Assembly: GCA_036386415.1 (NCBI GenBank)
Contig: DASVVT010000005.1
Span: 1-59,192 of the forward strand
Source of the DNA: DASVVT01 sp036386415
GTDB taxonomy: Bacteria; Acidobacteriota; Blastocatellia; Pyrinomonadales; Pyrinomonadaceae
DNA: 59,192 bases
Reading direction: 5' to 3'
Shown: positions 1-8,895 of the stretch, piece after piece
How the letters are laid out: each line of letters begins with the position of its first letter
Numbering within the stretch: position 1 is the stretch's first letter
Notes under the pieces: model-generated
The model's database searches: none
Told to the model about the DNA's origin: nothing
Seen by the model: only the letters and a program-made list of their open reading frames with translations
Position numbers and translations under genes: made by a program

Positions 1-34
1 TTTGAAAAGTGAGGAGAGTGGTTGGGGTGAGTAG

Positions 35-129
35 AGATTTAAACGCAAAGGACGCAAAGGAAGACGCGCAAAGAGCGCAAAGAATCTGCGACCTTTGCGA
101 TGAACTTTGCGCCCTCTGCGTTTAAATCT
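35..129. repeat. Inverted repeat, 9-nt-unit (GCAAAG) family, copy 1
   Basis: The outer arms are AGATTTAAACGC and its complement GCGTTTAAATCT. Inside lie tandem ACGCAAAGG-like units on the left and CTTTGCG-like units on the right. Similar copies occur at 18551, 49916, 51489 and 56302. It lies upstream of the lptC/lptA-like gene. Confidence 0.8.
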
Positions 130-149
130 TCCCTTTCCAAATAGGCTCT

Positions 150-177
150 CAGTACTCAGTACTCATCACTCAGTACT
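150..177. repeat. Heptamer array (CAGTACT), single arm
   Basis: Four tandem 7-nt units (CAGTACT, CAGTACT, CATCACT, CAGTACT) end 8 nt before the ATG at 186. No matching left arm is visible in the window. The same heptamer appears in two-armed elements at 36027 and 55237. Confidence 0.7.
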
Positions 178-185
178 ATTTTAAT

Positions 186-2500
186 ATGCAAGAGGTGAGA
201 CGAAAAAGAGCGACCGTGGTGGGCTTGCGAGCGCGTTTGCCGCTCGTGATGCGCGTGCTGGCGCTTGTGATCCTCGTGACGGGGATCATTTTTGTTGGCA
301 TCTCTTACTATCGCCTGCGCAACAACGAGCCTTTCCGCATGTGGGGAAAGACGCCTGAGCTTTCGACGAAGGTGGTCAGCGTCGTCGAAGGCTACGAGCG
401 CCGCGTGACGGAGGGCGACCGCTTGCGTCTGCTGGTGCGCGCGGCGCGCGACATCACATTTGATGACGGGCATCACGAGCTGGAAGACGTGCACATTGAA
501 GCTTATCCGGCGGAGGGCGATAAACCGGATCGAATCACCGCGCGCCGCTCCATTTATGACGAACAACAGGGGCTCATCTCTTTCATCGGCGCCGTGGACA
601 TAGAGACGCGCGACGCGCTGAAGGCGAAGACGGAAACAATCGTCTATAACCAGAAGAGCGAGGTGGCAGAGACCGCTGCGCCCATCACCTTCGCACGCGA
701 GAATGTCTCCGGACAGGCGACGGGCGCAGTCGTTGACTCGAAGCAGAAACGGCTCGAATTGCGGCGCGACGTGGAGATCACGGTTGCGCCGGATGCTCAG
801 GGAGAGGCACAGTCCGGGTCGAACAACGCTCGCGCACGGCCTGTCACAATCCGCTCCGCGCACGCGACGTTCGATCATTCGACGAATCATCTGGCCTTCA
901 CGGGCGGCGCAACCGCCGAGCAAGGTAGCGACATCATGAGCGGCGACCAGATTGCCGCCACGCTCAACGAGCGCAGGCGACTGCAAAAGGTGGAGGCGCG
1001 CGGCAACGCCTATCTGCGCTCGATGACCGAAGGGCGCGCGGCGGAAGTTCATGCCACCGATATGGACTTCTACCTGGATAAGGATCAACAGTTGGAGCGC
1101 GCCGTCGCCACCACGGACGTGCGTGCGCAGAGTCTTAATGCCGATTCCGAGATGCAGCTCACGGGCGCAAGCTCACTGGACGTAAACTTCCAGCCGCAGG
1201 GCGAGCGCAGCCTCCTCAAAGAGATGCGCACGAAGGGGCGTACCAAAATCAGCTTGAGCGCACCGCGTTCGCACGCCAGTGACCCGCGCGCGGCCAACAA
1301 ACAGTTGACCGCAGACAGCGTCAACCTCTTCTGGCGGATAACCGGGCGCGACCTGGAGCGCGCGGAAGCGTCAGGTAACGCCGAGCTTCTGGTCGACCCC
1401 GTGCAGAAGAGTGCGACGGCAGACCGCAAGACGCTTCTTGCGCCGCGCTTCGACTGCGACTTTTACGAGACGGGAAACCTCGCACGCAGCTTCAACGCAT
1501 CGGGCGGCGCGAAAGCCGTCATAGACCCCGTCCAGCCGTCTGAGACGCGCGCCACGCGCACGCTTACCTCTGAGAAGATGACCGCCCTCTTCGTGCGCGA
1601 GACGCAGGACATAGACCGCCTGGATGCGCAGGGCGATGCGAAGTTCAACGAGCAGGATCGCAACGGGCGCGCTGCTAGCGCTTCTTACACGGCCAGCGAC
1701 GAGGTCGTGCGCATGCGCGGCGGCGAGCCTGTCGTGTGGGACTCGCGCGCGCGCACAAAGGCGCTTGAGATCGACTCCGACACGCGCAACGACATCTCTT
1801 TCAGCCGTGGCAAGACGGCGACGACCTACTACAGTCAGGAGCAGACAAACGGCGCGACGCCGTTCGCGAAAACCAAGAGTCCCGTCTACATCGTCTCGGA
1901 TCGCGCGGAGTTTCGTCACCTCGCGGGCGTCGCCATCTACACGGGCAACGCGCGTACCTGGCAGGACGACAATTTCGTTCGTGCAGACAAGATCACGCTC
2001 TACCGTGACAACAAGCGCATGGAGGGCGACGGGCACGTGCAGAGCGCTCTCTACCAGGCACGGCGCAAGAGTCAAACGGGGGCGAGCGAGGTCGTTCCGG
2101 CCTTCGTCACCTCCGATCACATCTCGTACACAGACCCGGAACGTCTGCTCCATTACGAGGGCAGCGTTGACATCAAACAGGGGACGGATCGCATCACGGG
2201 CGGAGTGGCCGACATCTATCTCTTAAAAGAGACGAACGAGGTCGAGAAAACAATCGCGAGACAAGCGGTCGTCCTGACGCAGCCCGGTCGCAAAGGCAGC
2301 GGCGAGGAAGCTCTCTATACGAGCGCTGATGAAACGGTCGTCCTCACGGGCACGCCTGCGCGCGTCGAAGATACAGAGCAGGGAACCTCCGAAGGCGCTC
2401 GTTTGACTCTCTATTTACGCGATAGTAGAGTGGTCGCAGACGGCTCTAAAGGAACACAATCGACGGGGCGCGTGCGCTCGACGCACAAGATTAAGAAACA

Positions 2501-2504
<4 letters not shown>
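186..2504 (+). CDS. LptC/LptA (OstA)-like LPS transport fusion protein
   Basis: A 772-residue protein with one N-terminal membrane segment (about residues 17-42) followed by an entirely periplasmic beta-rich region. Residues about 60-190 resemble LptC (a VEGYE-like start, then E-DVHIEAYP and DGHHELEDV). The remainder carries several OstA/LptA-like repeats with the pattern 'array of GD-I-A-L / GN-V' (for example about residues 245-290 and 590-640). In E. coli, LptC and LptA are separate proteins of about 190 residues that form the periplasmic LPS bridge, so this looks like a fused and extended bridge. The next gene is lptB, which supports the role. The stop codon TGA lies in the first unit of the downstream heptamer repeat. 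The exact number of OstA repeats was not determined. Confidence 0.8.
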
Positions 2505-2595
<91 letters not shown>

Positions 2596-2599
2596 ATTT

Positions 2600-3427
2600 A
2601 TGGCTGAAGAACTGTTGATCGCAGGGCAGGGCAGTGAAGAAGCGGCGACGCTCGCTCTGGAGAGGGAGCTATCGCGTCCGCGCATCAATGAGCGTGCCCC
2701 GTCACACGCGGCTCTGGCGGCGAGCAATTTGCAGAAGTCCTACGGCAAGCGGCGCGTGGTCGATAACGTCAGTCTTCACGTCGAGCCGGGCGAGGTGGTG
2801 GGGCTGCTCGGCGCAAACGGCGCGGGCAAGACGACGACCTTCTACATGATCACGGGGCTCGAACAACCCGAGCAGGGAACGATCCGGCTGGGCGAGCGCG
2901 ACGTGACGAAGCTTCCGATGTACCTGCGCGCGCGTCTCGGTCTTGGCTATCTGCCGCAGGAGCCGTCCGTCTTTCGTAAGATGACGGCTGGCGAGAATAT
3001 CCTCGCCGTGCTGGAGACGATGGGACTCCGCCGACGCGAGCGCTTCAAGCGGCTCGAAGAGTTGTTGGAAGAGTTCGGCATCGCGCAGGTTCGTGATACG
3101 CGCGGCGATGCGCTCTCCGGCGGCGAAAGACGCAGGACTGAGATTGCGCGTGCCCTCGCCACCGAGCCGCAGTATATCTTGCTCGACGAGCCTTTTGCCG
3201 GAATCGACCCGAAAGCGATTGACGATATTCAAAGCGTCATCCTCTACCTGCGTGATCGCGGCATCGGAATCCTCATCACAGATCACAACGTGAGGGAGAC
3301 GCTGGGCGTCACGGATCGCGCCTACATCATGGCCGAAGGGCGCATCTTTCGTTCAGGCGACCCGCGCAATCTGGTCGAAGACGCCGAAGTGCGACGCCTC
3401 TATCTAGGCGAGCGTTTCAGCCTCTAG
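2600..3427 (+). CDS. lptB: LPS export ABC transporter ATP-binding protein LptB
   Basis: ATPase that powers LPS extraction from the inner membrane with LptF/LptG, which are not in this window. The Walker A motif GANGAGKTTT, the signature LSGGERRR, the Walker B motif ILLDEPFAGIDP and the H-loop ITDHN are all present. LptB-specific features include the long match around TFYMITGL and PSVFRKMT. At 275 residues it is about 30 longer than E. coli LptB, owing to an acidic N-terminal extension of about 40 residues before the first beta strand. The start at 2600 is the first ATG after a heptamer repeat arm, with no visible ribosome-binding site. A later start inside the extension cannot be excluded. 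It follows the LptC/LptA-like gene and precedes rpoN, the usual proteobacterial order. Confidence 0.95.
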   Translation: MAEELLIAGQGSEEAATLALERELSRPRINERAPSHAALAASNLQKSYGKRRVVDNVSLHVEPGEVVGLLGANGAGKTTTFYMITGLEQPEQGTIRLGERDVTKLPMYLRARLGLGYLPQEPSVFRKMTAGENILAVLETMGLRRRERFKRLEELLEEFGIAQVRDTRGDALSGGERRRTEIARALATEPQYILLDEPFAGIDPKAIDDIQSVILYLRDRGIGILITDHNVRETLGVTDRAYIMAEGRIFRSGDPRNLVEDAEVRRLYLGERFSL

Positions 3428-3550
3428 TCTAACCAATTCACTACCCGTGCCCCGGGACATAAAGAAAAATGGATAGTAGATGGTGAGCGTAGAGAAGGCA
3501 TTCGTTCGTCCACTGATTGACTATTCAGACCGCCCGCCATCACCACCGGC

Positions 3551-3582
3551 GTCCTTTGTGTCTTTGTGCCTTTGTGGTTAAA
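3551..3582. repeat. Single-arm remnant of 9-nt-unit repeat
   Basis: Three tandem CTTTGTG(TC/CC) units followed by GTGGTTAAAC. This resembles the right arm of the 9-nt family, but no left arm was found. It sits in the roughly 300 bp gap between lptB and rpoN. Confidence 0.5.
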
Positions 3583-3627
3583 CTTGGCAACCCTGCTGAA
3601 ATTTTTTCATCTTTGGAGCACTGATTA

Positions 3628-3657
3628 CTGACGGCTGCTTGCCTTTTCAGTTATAAT
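3628..3657 (+). promoter_or_regulatory. Probable sigma-70-type promoter for rpoN
   Basis: A perfect TATAAT at 3652-3657 with a CTGACG -35-like hexamer 18 nt upstream. It lies about 75 nt before the rpoN ATG in the lptB-rpoN gap, so rpoN and the genes after it may form their own transcription unit. Confidence 0.5.
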
Positions 3658-3731
3658 CTACGCGAGCGCTGGCAGGCGCTAAAAGCAATACATCCCGACG
3701 AGAATTTCACGAAGAAGTACGCAAGCAAGGT

Positions 3732-5321
3732 ATGTCCGTTAAGCTTACGACCAACTTATCGCAACGGCTCGTCCTGACGCCGCAACTGCGCCAGCGCATC
3801 GAGATGTTGCAGATGACGACGCTCGAACTGAGCGAGCTGATCGAGCAGCAACTCCTGGAAAATCCTGTGCTTGAAGAAGTCTACTCACAGGAAGAGGTGC
3901 AGGAGCTGGCCGATAAGATTCTCGACCATAAAGCCAATGATGCGGCCAGCAATTTTGAGATCGGGGCTGCCGATCCCGGAGCGAATGATCTGAACGGCTC
4001 ATCTGCCAATGGACTGGGAGAGACGGACGCCGCTATCTACACTGATGCGGGAGCCGACGGGGACGCGCCGGTCGAAGCGCTTGGCAGCGGCGAAGCGGGC
4101 GAAGAGATGGCGGCGGACGAAGGAAACCGCGATGCGTTTGAAGAGATAGATTTCGGTCGCGAGTTTCAGGATTATCTGGACCCGGGCTATAAGACGCAGG
4201 AGTTCGAGTACAAAGAGGACGCGCCGACCTTCGAGCAGTTTTTGACCAGGCCTGAATCGCTCGCCGAGCACCTGGAGTTCCAACTGCACGTCAGCTCCGT
4301 CACAGGCGCCGTCCTCGATGCGGCGGAATGCGTCATCGGAAATCTGGATGGTGACGGACGCCTCAACGCGACCAATGAAGAGATCGCCATAATGGGCGGC
4401 TGGTCGGAAGAGACGGTCGAAGAGGCGCGCCGTGTGGTGATGCAGCTTGAGCCTGTGGGCTGCGGCGCGCGCGACGTGCGTGAATGCCTCCTCGAACAGC
4501 TCAAGGCGCAGAATGATGAGACGCGTCTCGCCGCCAAGTTGATTAGCGAGCACCTGCCGGAGCTGCAACAGCACAAGCTGCCGAATCTGGCGAAACAACT
4601 CGGCGTCAGCATCGAGACGCTTCTCGAAGAGCTGAAGGTCATACGCGCGCTCGACCCGTACCCGGGCCGACGATATTCCTCGGACGAGCCGGTTCTCATC
4701 AGCCCGGAAATCTACATCGAAAAGCTGGATGATGATTACGTCATCTACTTTGCAGACGACGGCAGTCCGCGCCTGCGCATCAGCTCGAACTACCAGCAGA
4801 TGCTCCAGCAGCAGGACACGTCTAAAGAGACGCGCGACTTCATCAAGGACAAGATGCGCTCGGCGGTCGATCTGCTGCGCAACATAGAGCACCGGCGGCA
4901 GACGATCTACAAGGTGGTTGAGTGCATCGTCCAGCGCCAGCGCGAGTTTCTGGATCATGGCGTTCAGTACATCAAGCCGATGATGCTCAAAGACATTGCT
5001 GAAGACATCGGGATGCACCTCTCTACGGTCTCGCGCGTCGTCAACCGCAAGTACGCGCACACGCCGCAGGGCGTCATCGAGCTGCGCCGCTTCTTCACCG
5101 AAGGCATGATGAACGAAGAGGGCGAAGAGGTTTCCACACGCATCATCAAGCTGAAGATCAAGAAATTGATCGAGGAAGAGGATTCGCATAACCCGATCAC
5201 GGACGATCAAGTGGTCAAGATTCTAGCCAAAGACGGCATCAAGCTGTCGCGCCGCACGGTCGCCAAGTACCGCGATCAGATGCAGATTCCCGGCTCGCGC
5301 GAGCGCCGCGCCGTGGTCTAA
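3732..5321 (+). CDS. rpoN: RNA polymerase sigma-54 factor RpoN
   Basis: Alternative sigma factor that directs polymerase to -24/-12 promoters and needs AAA+ activators. Region I (Gln/Leu-rich, residues 1-50, with TPQLRQRIEMLQ) is intact. It is followed by a long acidic region II (about 55-150), the core-binding domain (about 165-360), the helix-turn-helix (LSTVSRVVNRKY) and the C-terminal RpoN box SRRTVAKYR. Length 529 residues, slightly longer than E. coli (477) because of region II. A cognate-type activator is encoded at 23607-25001 on the other strand. The order lptB-rpoN-hpf-PTS genes matches the classic cluster in Gram-negative bacteria. Confidence 0.97.
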   Translation: MSVKLTTNLSQRLVLTPQLRQRIEMLQMTTLELSELIEQQLLENPVLEEVYSQEEVQELADKILDHKANDAASNFEIGAADPGANDLNGSSANGLGETDAAIYTDAGADGDAPVEALGSGEAGEEMAADEGNRDAFEEIDFGREFQDYLDPGYKTQEFEYKEDAPTFEQFLTRPESLAEHLEFQLHVSSVTGAVLDAAECVIGNLDGDGRLNATNEEIAIMGGWSEETVEEARRVVMQLEPVGCGARDVRECLLEQLKAQNDETRLAAKLISEHLPELQQHKLPNLAKQLGVSIETLLEELKVIRALDPYPGRRYSSDEPVLISPEIYIEKLDDDYVIYFADDGSPRLRISSNYQQMLQQQDTSKETRDFIKDKMRSAVDLLRNIEHRRQTIYKVVECIVQRQREFLDHGVQYIKPMMLKDIAEDIGMHLSTVSRVVNRKYAHTPQGVIELRRFFTEGMMNEEGEEVSTRIIKLKIKKLIEEEDSHNPITDDQVVKILAKDGIKLSRRTVAKYRDQMQIPGSRERRAVV

Positions 5322-5325
5322 AAAT

Positions 5326-5424
5326 AATGATGAATGCGGAATGATGAATGATGAATTAAAGAAAAACCGCAAGCCGCGCCTTCTTTCTTTTCATTCCGCA
5401 TTCATCATTCCGCATTCATCATTT
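5326..5424. repeat. Heptamer inverted repeat, ATGATGA family, copy 2
   Basis: Left arm ATGATGA, ATGCGGA, ATGATGA, ATGATGA; the right arm is the complement (TCATTCC, GCATTCA). The loop is about 35 nt. It lies between the rpoN stop and hpf. Here a real Shine-Dalgarno (AGGAGGGAGG) follows the right arm. Confidence 0.85.
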
Positions 5425-5445
5425 CTTTTCAGGAGGGAGGGTTGG

Positions 5446-5979
5446 ATGGAGTTTGAATATACTGGGCGTCACGTGGACGTGACACCGGCCATACGCGCGC
5501 ACGTCGAGGATCATTTCCGCAAGCTCGAACACATATTTAACGATACGACTGCGCGCGCGCACGTTATCATAGATGTCGAGAAGAATCGTCAGATCGGTGA
5601 GGTGCTGGTTCACTGGCGCGAACATACCTTGACCGCCCGCGACACCAATGCCGATATGTACCAGGCGCTGTCGCGCGCCATTGATAAGATCGAAAAGCAG
5701 GCGCTCAAGCTCAAAAAGAAGATCATCGACCGCAAGCAGGGCGCACAGCGCGCCTCAGCGGTCGCGCCGGAGCCTGACGGCGCGCTGGAAGCGAGCCCGC
5801 GCCCGCCACGCATCCTGCCTGCGCGCCGCTACACTGTGAAACCGATGACCGCCGAAGAGGCCGCGCTGCGTCTTTCCGAGGAGACAGACCAGTTTCTAGT
5901 CTTTCGTGACGCTGACACAAATCGCGTCGGCGTGCTCTACAAAAGAAACGATGGCAACTTCGGCTTGATCGAGCCCTGA
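5446..5979 (+). CDS. hpf: Ribosome hibernation promoting factor, long form
   Basis: Binds the 30S subunit near the decoding centre and promotes 100S ribosome dimers during slow growth. The ATG at 5446 is chosen because AGGAGGGAGG lies just upstream and the protein then begins MEFEYTGRHVDVTPAI, as in the family. An upstream in-frame ATG at 5341 would only translate the repeat. At 177 residues it has the N-terminal HPF/RaiA domain (about 1-100) and the C-terminal dimerisation domain (about 125-177, with RYTVKPMT, EEA and LVYR-like positions). It is therefore the long type that acts without RMF. It follows rpoN, as in many bacteria. Confidence 0.95.
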   Translation: MEFEYTGRHVDVTPAIRAHVEDHFRKLEHIFNDTTARAHVIIDVEKNRQIGEVLVHWREHTLTARDTNADMYQALSRAIDKIEKQALKLKKKIIDRKQGAQRASAVAPEPDGALEASPRPPRILPARRYTVKPMTAEEAALRLSEETDQFLVFRDADTNRVGVLYKRNDGNFGLIEP

Positions 5980-5983
5980 AAGA

Positions 5984-6124
5984 AGTAGACAGTAGTCAGC
6001 AGTCAGAAACCAGTAGAAAAAGAGCTTCATACTCTGCTTTCTACTTTGCTTTAGAGAATCAGTAGCCACAGCATCAACTGCTTTTCTTTTCTACTGACTA
6101 CTGACTACTGACTACTGTCTACTG
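5984..6124. repeat. Heptamer inverted repeat, AGTAGTC family, copy 1
   Basis: Left arm units AGTAGAC, AGTAGTC, AGCAGTC, AGAAACC, AGTAGAA. The right arm consists of CTACTGA units ending CTACTGTCTACTG. The core of about 70 nt contains CATCAACTG. The right arm ends 3 nt before the hprK ATG. Confidence 0.85.
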
Positions 6125-6127
6125 TTT

Positions 6128-7093
6128 ATGCCTGATTCCCCGGACAATCACCCGACGATCACCGTCAGCGAGTTTCTGACGCAGTCGCCGCCAGCGCTTG
6201 AGCTGAGCGTGCTGGCTGGTGGAGAGGGCGCTGCGCTGCGCAGACTGACGGCGGCGCGCATTCAGAAACTCGGCCTCGCGCTCGCAGGCTTTACGCACTA
6301 TATACACCCCGGTCGGCTCCAACTCGTCGGCCAGAGCGAAATCTGGTATCTGGGACAGCTCGCGCCTGACCGGCGGCGTGAAGCGATAAGCAATCTGGGG
6401 CTTGAAAAGATCGCGTGCGTGCTCGTCACAAAGGGTCTGGAGCCGCCGCCGGAATTCATAGAGGCGGCGACGAGTGCCGGGATGCCGCTGCTGCGCACGC
6501 CGCTTGTCAGCTCCGTCGCCATCAACGTCGTCACAGATTTTCTACAGGAGATGCTCGCGCCGCGCATCATGCGCCACGGCGTCCTGCTTGATCTCTACGG
6601 GCTCGGCGTGTTGATCGAAGGCGCTTCGGGAATCGGCAAGTCCGAATGCGCGCTCGATCTAATCGCGCGCGGGCATCGCCTCGTCTCCGACGATGTCATT
6701 GAAGTACGACGCCTCGGTACGGATCGCCTCTTAGGGCGCGCGCCCGAGCTTCTCAGCGAGCATCTGGAGATTCGCGGCCTCGGCATCATCAACATACGCG
6801 ACCTGTTCGGCGTCTCGGCCATTAGCTCCGTTAAGACCGTAGACCTTTCGATCAAGCTGGCGCGATGGGATGAGGCGGGCGAGGTGGATCGCCTGGGGAT
6901 CGACGCGCAGGCGGTCGAAATCCTTGGCGTGCATGTGCCGCAGGTCTTGATTCCCGTGAGCCCCGGACGAAATCTCTCGACGCTCGTCGAGACCGCCGTA
7001 CGCGTCCAACTCCTGCGCGTGCGCGGTTACGACGCAGCACGAAGATTCGTCGAACGACACTCGGAGATGCTGGAAGCGAAGGATAGTAAGTAG
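6128..7093 (+). CDS. hprK: HPr kinase/phosphorylase
   Basis: Bifunctional enzyme that phosphorylates Ser46 of HPr with ATP and reverses the reaction by phosphorolysis. At 321 residues it matches the family. The N-terminal domain spans about 1-130. The catalytic domain starts at HGVLLDLYG, carries the P-loop GASGIGKSE and the acidic VSDDVIEV, and has the HprK signature EIRGLGIINIRDLFG. The target HPr (8617) and enzyme I (8892) are encoded downstream, with rapZ next. The ATG follows a heptamer repeat arm with no Shine-Dalgarno. The stop TAG is inside the next repeat. Confidence 0.96.
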   Translation: MPDSPDNHPTITVSEFLTQSPPALELSVLAGGEGAALRRLTAARIQKLGLALAGFTHYIHPGRLQLVGQSEIWYLGQLAPDRRREAISNLGLEKIACVLVTKGLEPPPEFIEAATSAGMPLLRTPLVSSVAINVVTDFLQEMLAPRIMRHGVLLDLYGLGVLIEGASGIGKSECALDLIARGHRLVSDDVIEVRRLGTDRLLGRAPELLSEHLEIRGLGIINIRDLFGVSAISSVKTVDLSIKLARWDEAGEVDRLGIDAQAVEILGVHVPQVLIPVSPGRNLSTLVETAVRVQLLRVRGYDAARRFVERHSEMLEAKDSK

Positions 7094-7163
7094 TAAGCAG
7101 TGAGCAGTGAGCAGTAAAAGAAAGAAAACTGCTCGACTCGCTCACTGCTCACTGCTCACTGCT
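7085..7163. repeat. Heptamer inverted repeat, AGTGAGC family, copy 1
   Basis: Left arm GTAAGCA, GTGAGCA, GTGAGCA; right arm CTCACTG, CTCACTG, CTCACTG, CT. It contains the hprK stop codon and ends 2 nt before the rapZ ATG. Related to the element at 37245. Confidence 0.85.
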
Positions 7164-7165
7164 GT

Positions 7166-8116
7166 ATGGTCAACAGGAAACAAGAAACTGAAGCCGATGG
7201 TGTCCCGGACATCGTCATCATTACGGGCTTGAGTGGCTCGGGCATGTCGTCGGCCATCAATGCGTTCGAAGACCTGGGGTATTTTTGCGTCGACAATCTG
7301 CCGGTCACCCTCTTGCCGACGTTTGCGCGTCTGGTCCAGCCGGGAGAGGACGGTCAGGCGCGCATCGAACGTGCCGCGCTCGTGATAAACATTCGTGAGG
7401 GAGAGTTCCTCTCCGAGTTCGGCACACAGCTTCAGGCATTGCGCGATCAAGGGCTGAATGTCTTCGTCCTGTTTCTGGAAGCTTCGGATACTGTCCTCCA
7501 GCGCCGCTTCAGCGAGACGCGCCGCCCGCATCCGGCGGACACAGGAGACGGCCTGCTCCAATCGATTCGCGCCGAGCGCGCGGCGATGGCTGAGATACGG
7601 GCGCTGGCAGACCACATCACTGATACTTCGGAGCATAATGTTCACGCCTTGCGGCGTCTCCTGGTCGAACGCTTCAGTCTGGATATGCAGGGCACGCCGA
7701 TGCGTGTTCAGGTCTTAAGCTTCGGCCATAAGTACGGGAGCCCGCCCGACATGGAACTGCTCTTCGACGTGCGGCACCTGCCCAATCCGTATTTCGTGGC
7801 CGGGTTGCGCGACCTCTCCGGCCATGACCGGCGTGTGGTGAAATATTTAAGCTCGCAGACGGAGGTCAAAGAAACGCTCGAGAGGTTCAGCGACCTGCTG
7901 GATTACCTGCTGCCCCTTTACAAACGTGAAGGAAAGTCTTATGTCACGGTTGGCATCGGATGCACAGGAGGCCGCCATCGCTCCGTGATGATCGCCAATG
8001 CGCTTGCGCGCCGTCTGCGCCGCACAGGGTTCGATGCGCAGGCTGTTCATCGTGACGTGAAAAAGGCAAAGCCGCGACGCAGAAGGGAAAAATCGTCTGT
8101 GCAGAGCGCACGATGA
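7166..8116 (+). CDS. rapZ: RapZ-family (YvcJ/YhbJ) P-loop protein with altered Walker A
   Basis: RapZ proteins bind nucleotides and act as RNase adaptors or regulators of amino-sugar and cell-wall metabolism. The conserved blocks ALEDLGY-CVDNLP (here AFEDLGYFCVDNLP), FDVRHLPNPY and the C-terminal IGCTGGRHRSV are present. Length is 316 residues against about 285 usual, with a basic C-terminal tail (KKAKPRRRR). The P-loop reads GLSGSGMSS where the family has GxSGSGKS: the codon is ATG instead of AAG, so the phosphate-binding lysine is missing. ATP binding may be lost or changed. It lies between hprK and the PTS genes, as rapZ does next to ptsN/npr in Proteobacteria. Confidence 0.92.
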   Translation: MVNRKQETEADGVPDIVIITGLSGSGMSSAINAFEDLGYFCVDNLPVTLLPTFARLVQPGEDGQARIERAALVINIREGEFLSEFGTQLQALRDQGLNVFVLFLEASDTVLQRRFSETRRPHPADTGDGLLQSIRAERAAMAEIRALADHITDTSEHNVHALRRLLVERFSLDMQGTPMRVQVLSFGHKYGSPPDMELLFDVRHLPNPYFVAGLRDLSGHDRRVVKYLSSQTEVKETLERFSDLLDYLLPLYKREGKSYVTVGIGCTGGRHRSVMIANALARRLRRTGFDAQAVHRDVKKAKPRRRREKSSVQSAR

Positions 8117-8154
8117 GTTTGTAAGTTAACCTGGCGGTCGCTCATGAAGAGATT

Positions 8155-8616
8155 ATGACAAAGAATCCTGAGAAGAGTAGCGCGGAGAAACCGCAGTCCG
8201 CGCAAAGGGTCGCGGGCGTGATCGTCACGCACGGGCATCTCGCCAGCGAGTTCCTGGCCGCTGCGGAGATGATCGTCGGCGCGGTCTCGCACATTACAGC
8301 CGTGTCCATCGGCTGGCATGACGATGTGGAGGCGGCGCACAACGAGATTGAGCGCGCCATCTCGCGCGTCTCCGAAGGTCACGGCGTGCTCATCCTGACA
8401 GACATGTTCGGGGGCACGCCCACCAACATCGCTGCGATGTTTCTCGCTGAGGGGGAGATTGAAGTGGTCACGGGTGTCAATCTACCAATGGTGATAAAGC
8501 TGGCCGCCCAGTCGGAACAGGAGGCGCTCTCAGATGTTGCTGAACGCGTGCGCGACCAGGGGCGAGAAGGAATTTACCTGGCGGGTGATCTGCTTGCGCC
8601 GCAGAAGAAGAATTAA
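8155..8616 (+). CDS. PTS EIIA component, mannose (ManX) family
   Basis: A 153-residue protein whose core (about residues 17-140) matches the EIIA-Man fold. It has VTHGHLASEFL with the phospho-accepting histidine near residue 25, the LTDMFGGTP turn and GVNLPMV. It should receive phosphate from HPr. There are no EIIB/IIC/IID permease genes in this window, so a regulatory role is more likely than sugar uptake (inference). The stop codon abuts the HPr ATG directly, implying tight co-translation. The first 16 residues are a polar extension. Confidence 0.92.
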   Translation: MTKNPEKSSAEKPQSAQRVAGVIVTHGHLASEFLAAAEMIVGAVSHITAVSIGWHDDVEAAHNEIERAISRVSEGHGVLILTDMFGGTPTNIAAMFLAEGEIEVVTGVNLPMVIKLAAQSEQEALSDVAERVRDQGREGIYLAGDLLAPQKKN

Positions 8617-8895
8617 ATGGTCGAGCAGCGTGTGATGATTACCAATCGTCTGGGGCTGCATGCGCGCGCGGCTGCGCAACTGGTGCGCACGGCCAGTTGC
8701 TTCGAGAGCGTGCTGCGGCTGGAGCGCATAGATGGGAGCGCGGCGGCGGACGCCAAGTCTATCTTGAGCGTGCTGATGCTGGCGGCGGCGCGCGGCACAG
8801 AGTTGCGCGCGACCGCCGAAGGCGCGGACGAGCACGAGGCGATGGCTGCCGTGTGCGTGCTTTTCGAGAGCGGCTTCGGGGAGAGTGAACAGTGA
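8617..8895 (+). CDS. ptsH: Phosphocarrier protein HPr
   Basis: Small phosphocarrier between enzyme I and EIIA. The 92 residues include the active site LGLHARAA (His about 15) and the regulatory serine in DAKSILSVL (Ser46 position), which is the substrate of the HprK encoded upstream. Both sites are intact. It starts directly after the EIIA stop and overlaps the enzyme I start by 4 nt (GTGA). By position and the lack of permeases it could also be called npr-like. Confidence 0.95.
   Translation: MVEQRVMITNRLGLHARAAAQLVRTASCFESVLRLERIDGSAAADAKSILSVLMLAAARGTELRATAEGADEHEAMAAVCVLFESGFGESEQ

Noticed and set aside
3999..5210. Long reverse ORF inside rpoN (403 codons)
   Set aside because: Antisense shadow of rpoN in a GC-rich gene; the composition (Arg/Leu/Val-rich) is typical of such shadows.
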